Positions 6,766 through 9,801 of a stretch of 9,801 bases of DNA are shown here, piece by piece. The notes under the pieces are model-generated. The model was given only the letters and a program-made list of their open reading frames with translations, ran no database searches and was not told the origin of the DNA. The position numbers were made by a program, and so were the translations under genes. The stretch is from positions 1 to 9,801 of the forward strand of contig DIQU01000075.1 of NCBI GenBank assembly GCA_002426555.1, written 5' to 3'. Position 1 is the first letter of the stretch, and each line of letters starts with the position of its first letter. Origin of the DNA: Firmicutes bacterium UBA5454. Its GTDB lineage: Bacteria > Bacillota > Clostridia > Caldicoprobacterales > DTU083.

Positions 6766-7980
6766 ATGAACTCACACAAGTGGGGCTTCTGGAGTAAGTT
6801 TACCATTGTACTCCTTATAGTCCTGGTTATTGCCGGAGTGGCAATGACCAAACTAACCCAGTACGTGCAAGGTCTATCCAAACAGGTAGTGCTGGACGAC
6901 GATGGGTACCGTGTTGAGATTAAAACATTTGACAGCAGTGTAGGACAACTATTAGATAGATACGAAATTACCCTTGGACCTGGTGATGAAATTACACCAT
7001 CCTTGGAGGAAGCTTTGCAAGATGACACAGAAATTAAAATAACACGAGCTATGGAAGTAAGCGTAGCAGCCGATGGGCATAAGCAAGTACTGCATGTTAC
7101 CGATGGAACAGTTAGGGGAGTGTTGGAAAAAGCAAACGTAAGGCTGAGGGAGCATGATATAATCAGTTATCCTCTAAACCAGCAAGTGAAGCCTTTCGAT
7201 AGAATTGAAGTAACCCGAACTATGCCTGTAAGTGTAGCGGCCGATGGTCATGAGGAAGTGTTGCATGTTGTCGGAGGTACGGTTCAGGATATCCTGGCTG
7301 AAGCAAATGTAAGCCTGCGAGAGCAAGATATCATCAATTGTCCTCTCAGCCGGCAGGTAAAACCTAATGACAGCATAAAAGTTACTCGTATTGATGAAGA
7401 AATGGAAACTGAAACCGAAGCTATACCCTATAAAGTGGTTACCAGGAATAACAATTCAATGAACGACGGCACCACTAAATTGGTACAGGAAGGACAGCAG
7501 GGAGAGCTGGAAAGAAAGACTCTTGTTACCTATCATGATGGAGTTGAAATTAACCGAGAGCTGGTTAGTGAAAAAGTAACAGTCAAACCCCAGAATCGAA
7601 TAATAGAAAAAGGTACGATAAAGCGAATAACCACAGGTCGTGGTGACAGCGTCAGATATACCAAAACCAGAAAAATGACTGCCACTGCCTATACAGCTAA
7701 TGACACAGGGATGGATGGCAAAGGAATAACCGCTAGCGGCAGAAAGGTAAAGCCATTTCATACAATAGCAGCTCCACCGGACATTCCATTAGGTACCAAG
7801 GTGTATATTCCAGAGCTGGTCGAATACTGGGCTAAACGGGGGGTATCCATCAGCGGAATATTCAGAGTTGAAGACAGAGGCGGCGCTATCAAGGGTAACA
7901 AGATTGATATTTATATGGAAGATAAAAGCATGACCAGTAGTTGGGGAAGAAGAAAGGTAACAATTTATATTCTCAAATAA
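6766..7980 (+). CDS. yabE: YabE-like membrane-anchored cell-wall protein (DUF348, G5, 3D domains)
   Basis: This is a predicted peptidoglycan-remodelling protein related to resuscitation-promoting factors and B. subtilis YabE. The 404-residue chain begins with a short basic segment and a hydrophobic helix (about 12-29), an uncleaved anchor or signal peptide, so the rest should be outside the membrane. Next come three DUF348 repeats: a divergent one (about 40-92) and two close tandem copies (93-149 and 150-206). A G5 domain follows (about 212-284, containing GELERKTLVTYHDGVEINR). The C-terminal 3D domain (about 303-404) is a double-psi barrel as in MltA-type lytic transglycosylases, with TASGRKVKP, PLGTKVYIP and EDRGGAIKGNKIDIYM carrying conserved aspartates. 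It starts at ATG 6766, 6 nt after AAGGAGG. It has its own promoter and terminator. Lytic activity is inferred from the domain. Confidence 0.93.
   Translation: MNSHKWGFWSKFTIVLLIVLVIAGVAMTKLTQYVQGLSKQVVLDDDGYRVEIKTFDSSVGQLLDRYEITLGPGDEITPSLEEALQDDTEIKITRAMEVSVAADGHKQVLHVTDGTVRGVLEKANVRLREHDIISYPLNQQVKPFDRIEVTRTMPVSVAADGHEEVLHVVGGTVQDILAEANVSLREQDIINCPLSRQVKPNDSIKVTRIDEEMETETEAIPYKVVTRNNNSMNDGTTKLVQEGQQGELERKTLVTYHDGVEINRELVSEKVTVKPQNRIIEKGTIKRITTGRGDSVRYTKTRKMTATAYTANDTGMDGKGITASGRKVKPFHTIAAPPDIPLGTKVYIPELVEYWAKRGVSISGIFRVEDRGGAIKGNKIDIYMEDKSMTSSWGRRKVTIYILK
7042..7383 (+). repeat. Tandem duplication of a 171-bp DUF348 unit within the yabE-like gene
   Basis: Two adjacent 57-codon units, 7042-7212 and 7213-7383, encode DUF348 domains with 37 of 57 identical residues and no gaps. 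Shared blocks include VSVAADGH, ANV.LRE.DII and QVKP. The preceding DUF348 copy is far less similar, so this pair arose by a more recent internal duplication or has been homogenised. Confidence 0.85.
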
Positions 7981-7994
7981 TAGAAAAAAACTTC

Positions 7995-8019
7995 AGGCAG
8001 ATGAATATCTGCCTTTTTT
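7995..8019 (+). terminator. Intrinsic terminator after the yabE-like gene
   Basis: AGGCAGAT (7995-8002), loop GAAT, ATCTGCCT (8007-8014), then a run of T to 8019. An A-run (7984-7990) precedes the stem, so it might also work in the reverse direction. Confidence 0.92.
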
Positions 8020-8042
8020 ATTAGCTTTATTCAATGTATAAT
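8014..8042 (+). promoter_or_regulatory. Possible promoter of rsmA
   Basis: A perfect -10 box TATAAT is at 8037-8042, but the -35 position (8014-8019, 17 nt spacing) is TTTTTT, part of the preceding terminator, and matches consensus poorly. It is the best candidate in the gap after a strong terminator, so rsmA needs some promoter here. Confidence 0.35.
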
Positions 8043-8064
8043 AAAAACATGCTGTTAACATATG

Positions 8065-8083
8065 GTTTTTTACACTAAAAAAC
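8065..8083 (+). repeat. Perfect AT-rich inverted repeat upstream of rsmA
   Basis: GTTTTTT (8065-8071) and AAAAAAC (8077-8083) flank the 5-nt spacer ACACT. It lies about 20 nt downstream of the candidate -10 box and 50 nt before the start codon. It may be an operator or a weak leader hairpin, or simply AT-rich chance sequence. Confidence 0.4.
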
Positions 8084-8135
8084 AGGTTCAAAATAGGGCA
8101 CAGTTTAGCAAACAGTAAAAACGAAGGAGCATGCT

Positions 8136-8993
8136 ATGCACCATCTAACATCGCCAAAATACCTTAAGGAATTACTGAAACGACATGATTTTAACTTCAG
8201 CAAAAGTCTGGGTCAAAACTTTTTGATAGATGAAAATATTCTGCAGAAAATTATCCATGGTGCAGAAATATCTCCTGAAGACAAAGTTTTGGAAATAGGT
8301 CCGGGTGTGGGCACCTTAACCAGTGCAATTGTCAGGCAAGGCGCAGAAGTGACCGCAGTTGAAGTGGATAGAGATCTACTACCAATATTGGAGGAAACTT
8401 TGAATGAATTCCCAAACGCAAGGGTAATCCATGGAGATATTCTAAAATTGGACTTGAATAAACTGATTCAAGACAGCTTTCAAGGCAGCTCCTTCAAAGT
8501 TGTCGCAAATCTTCCTTACTATATTACAACACCAATTATAATGCGATTATTGGAAAATGAATTTTCATATACCTCAATTACCGTTATGATCCAAAAAGAA
8601 GTAGCCCAGAGGATGGCTGCCATGCCAGACAGCAAGGAATATGGAGCTTTAAGCGTCGCAGTACAGTATTATACCCAGCCTCGCATTATCGGCAAGGTGC
8701 CGGCTGGAGTTTTCATGCCCCCGCCTAAAGTAGATTCCATGATTATAACACTCGTAAAAAGGAGTAAACCTGCTGTGGAAGTAATCAGTTCCACTCGATT
8801 CTTTCAAGTAGTAAAGGCAGTTTTTGCCCAGCGTCGAAAAACACTGCTTAACACCTTGTATAACGCCCAACTTACTGAAATGGACAAATCATACTTGAAT
8901 ACCATGCTTGGCAGCTTGAACATAAATCCTCAAAGAAGGGGAGAGACCCTGTCTTTGGAAGAATTAGCTCTTATCAGCAATCAATTGGGATAG
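8136..8993 (+). CDS. rsmA: 16S rRNA (A1518/A1519) N6-dimethyltransferase
   Basis: RsmA (KsgA) uses S-adenosylmethionine to dimethylate two adjacent adenosines in the loop of helix 45 near the 3' end of 16S rRNA, a late checkpoint in 30S assembly. The 285-residue protein has the family's usual length. Visible motifs are SLGQNFLID (24-32), the SAM-binding motif I EIGPGVGTLT (53-62), VEVDRD (75-80), HGD (99-101), motif IV NLPYYITTP (125-133) and FMPPPKVDS (193-201), followed by the small helical C-terminal domain with FAQRRKTL. It starts at ATG 8136 with AAGGAG (8124-8129) 6 nt upstream. It stands between two intrinsic terminators, so it is probably a single-gene unit. In B. subtilis rnmV lies directly upstream, but it is missing here. 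Confidence 0.98.
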   Translation: MHHLTSPKYLKELLKRHDFNFSKSLGQNFLIDENILQKIIHGAEISPEDKVLEIGPGVGTLTSAIVRQGAEVTAVEVDRDLLPILEETLNEFPNARVIHGDILKLDLNKLIQDSFQGSSFKVVANLPYYITTPIIMRLLENEFSYTSITVMIQKEVAQRMAAMPDSKEYGALSVAVQYYTQPRIIGKVPAGVFMPPPKVDSMIITLVKRSKPAVEVISSTRFFQVVKAVFAQRRKTLLNTLYNAQLTEMDKSYLNTMLGSLNINPQRRGETLSLEELALISNQLG

Positions 8994-9051
8994 AATGATT
9001 CACTTGTCTGCCATGCTTTTTGATAAAACCTGTAATGCAATAGAACCTTTT

Positions 9052-9081
9052 ACCGCCATCAAAACATGGCGGTTAATTTTT
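9052..9081 (+). terminator. Intrinsic terminator after rsmA
   Basis: ACCGCCAT (9052-9059), loop CAAAAC, ATGGCGGT (9066-9073), then TAA and five T (9077-9081). It is placed about 60 nt after the rsmA stop. Confidence 0.85.
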
Positions 9082-9194
9082 GGACAAAGCTAAAGCAAGT
9101 ATAAGGGTACTTTTTCCTCTTCATCTCATATATTAATAGGGATAAGTTTATATCTATGTTGATAAATTTTCTGCAGAATATTTGTATGAAGAAA

Positions 9195-9202
9195 GGGGAG
9201 GG
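9195..9202 (+). promoter_or_regulatory. Strong Shine-Dalgarno before a TTG start
   Basis: GGGGAGGG contains GGAGG (9197-9201), placed 6 nt before TTG 9208 and 9 nt before TTG 9211. No ATG or GTG follows at a usable distance in the open frame, so one of the two TTG codons must start the next gene. Confidence 0.75.
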
Positions 9203-9207
9203 TATTT

Positions 9208-9801
9208 TTGTTGAGTAATCGACGATTTCATCGGTCCTTTATAATAATGAAGACCTTCAGCACCGGATATGAGCTCCATGAAGGTAAGGAACCGACGGGA
9301 TACTGCAAAATGGAAATCAGGAACAACTATGGAAAAATGCAGCTGTACATACAGGATATGAAACCAGCAGAACCTCAGCAGAGCATTTATGATGTGGTTC
9401 TGGTTTCCGGTAAAAAGGAAGTGCGTCCGGTTAAGTTGACAAGTATACAGATACCGGAAGGCGGAAGAGGGGATTACGAAATAAATTTTGAACCGGATAA
9501 TGTGAGGGACAGTGGATCGGATATTGGGCAATATCATGCTCTGGCAGTTGTAGACCGACCCCTTAAGCAAGATAAGGATCTCCGTTACCCTTTGGTAGGT
9601 TATTCTGATAAAAAGGTGGAGCTGAACTGGATTCAGGACGTCAACGCTCAACTCATGGATATGTACGGAACAGCTCGTCTTCCCAGGCAGTTCGAAGCTA
9701 AAACTCCGGATATGAATAAAGAGGAAAAACGAAATCAAAGACTGGATACCAAGGATGATTTCAAAGAGAAACAGACTCATTTCTACATGGATAAAGCAGT
9801 A
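9208..9801 (+). CDS. Unrecognised protein, 3' end outside the window
   Basis: An uninterrupted frame of 198 codons runs from TTG 9208 (or the adjacent TTG 9211) to the window edge with no stop. The N-terminal 130 or so residues look like a soluble beta-rich domain: RRFHRSFIIMKTFSTGYEL, then GYCKMEIRNNYGKMQLYIQD, YDVVLVSGKKEVRPVKL and a GRGDYEINFEPDNV segment. From about residue 160 the chain becomes strongly charged (KTPDMNKEEKRNQRLDTKDD). There is no signal peptide or membrane helix. The pattern vaguely resembles N-terminal domains of uncharacterised clostridial proteins, but I cannot name a family with confidence. It follows the rsmA terminator by 126 nt, so it has its own promoter, which I could not identify. 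It sits where yabG is found in B. subtilis and does not look like YabG. The opposite-strand frame here (9154-9780) is a shadow without a ribosome binding site. Confidence 0.8.
   Translation, partial: MLSNRRFHRSFIIMKTFSTGYELHEGKEPTGYCKMEIRNNYGKMQLYIQDMKPAEPQQSIYDVVLVSGKKEVRPVKLTSIQIPEGGRGDYEINFEPDNVRDSGSDIGQYHALAVVDRPLKQDKDLRYPLVGYSDKKVELNWIQDVNAQLMDMYGTARLPRQFEAKTPDMNKEEKRNQRLDTKDDFKEKQTHFYMDKAV

Noticed and set aside
6567..7028. 153-codon minus-strand frame across the yabE promoter and 5' end
   Set aside because: It shadows the yabE-like gene, covers its promoter and shows no protein family features.
9082..9194. Spore sigma factor promoter for the last gene
   Set aside because: CATATATT and GTATA words are present, but their spacing does not fit SigE or SigG patterns, and TTGATA at 9155 has only a poor -10 partner.
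9154..9780. 208-codon frame on the minus strand at the right end
   Set aside because: It is the mirror of the better-supported + strand gene from 9208, has no ribosome binding site, and its product is a chaotic mix of Leu, Ile, Phe and His without motifs.

Overview
The window looks like chromosomal DNA from an endospore-forming Firmicute, most likely a clostridial lineage. The evidence is a spmA-spmB spore maturation pair, a T-box riboswitch ahead of metG, a YabE-type cell-wall protein (DUF348, G5 and 3D domains), strong AGGAGG-type ribosome binding sites, frequent TTG starts and moderately AT-rich DNA. All genes lie on the + strand. I see no rRNA, tRNA, CRISPR, insertion sequence or phage gene, and the content is mostly ordinary core genome.

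Layout: (1) 97-1223, spmA and spmB, overlapping by 4 nt; their promoter and any upstream operon genes lie before the window. (2) 1224-1446, an A/C-rich, almost G-free tract, then a SigA-like promoter and a leader with two overlapping hairpins. (3) 1447-3382, comB (2-phosphosulfolactate phosphatase family) and a tandem-GNAT acetyltransferase-like gene, probably co-transcribed. (4) 3379-3694, a consensus promoter whose -35 box overlaps the preceding stop codon, then a complete methionine T-box leader with specifier ATG, canonical antiterminator and competing terminator. (5) 3751-6523, metG and tatD, with the tatD Shine-Dalgarno on the metG stop codon. (6) 6524-7980, a possible terminator, a SigA promoter and the yabE-like gene, closed by a clear intrinsic terminator. 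(7) 8136-8993, rsmA/ksgA, followed by another terminator. (8) 9208-9801, an unrecognised gene starting with TTG and open at the window edge.

The order metG-tatD-yabE-rsmA matches the well-known Bacillus subtilis order metS-yabD-yabE-rnmV-ksgA, except that rnmV (ribonuclease M5) is absent and the gene after rsmA is not the expected yabG. The genes share a neighbourhood of translation and rRNA maturation (metG, rsmA) and spore or cell-wall functions (spmAB, yabE). The T-box ties metG, and by read-through tatD, to uncharged tRNA-Met. yabE has its own promoter and terminator and is probably expressed independently.

The items most worth a second look are the unknown gene after rsmA, the leader of comB, the possible Rho-type terminator after spmB, the missing rnmV, and starts where an upstream ATG or GTG is really part of the ribosome binding site. 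I found no convincing undescribed multi-gene system.
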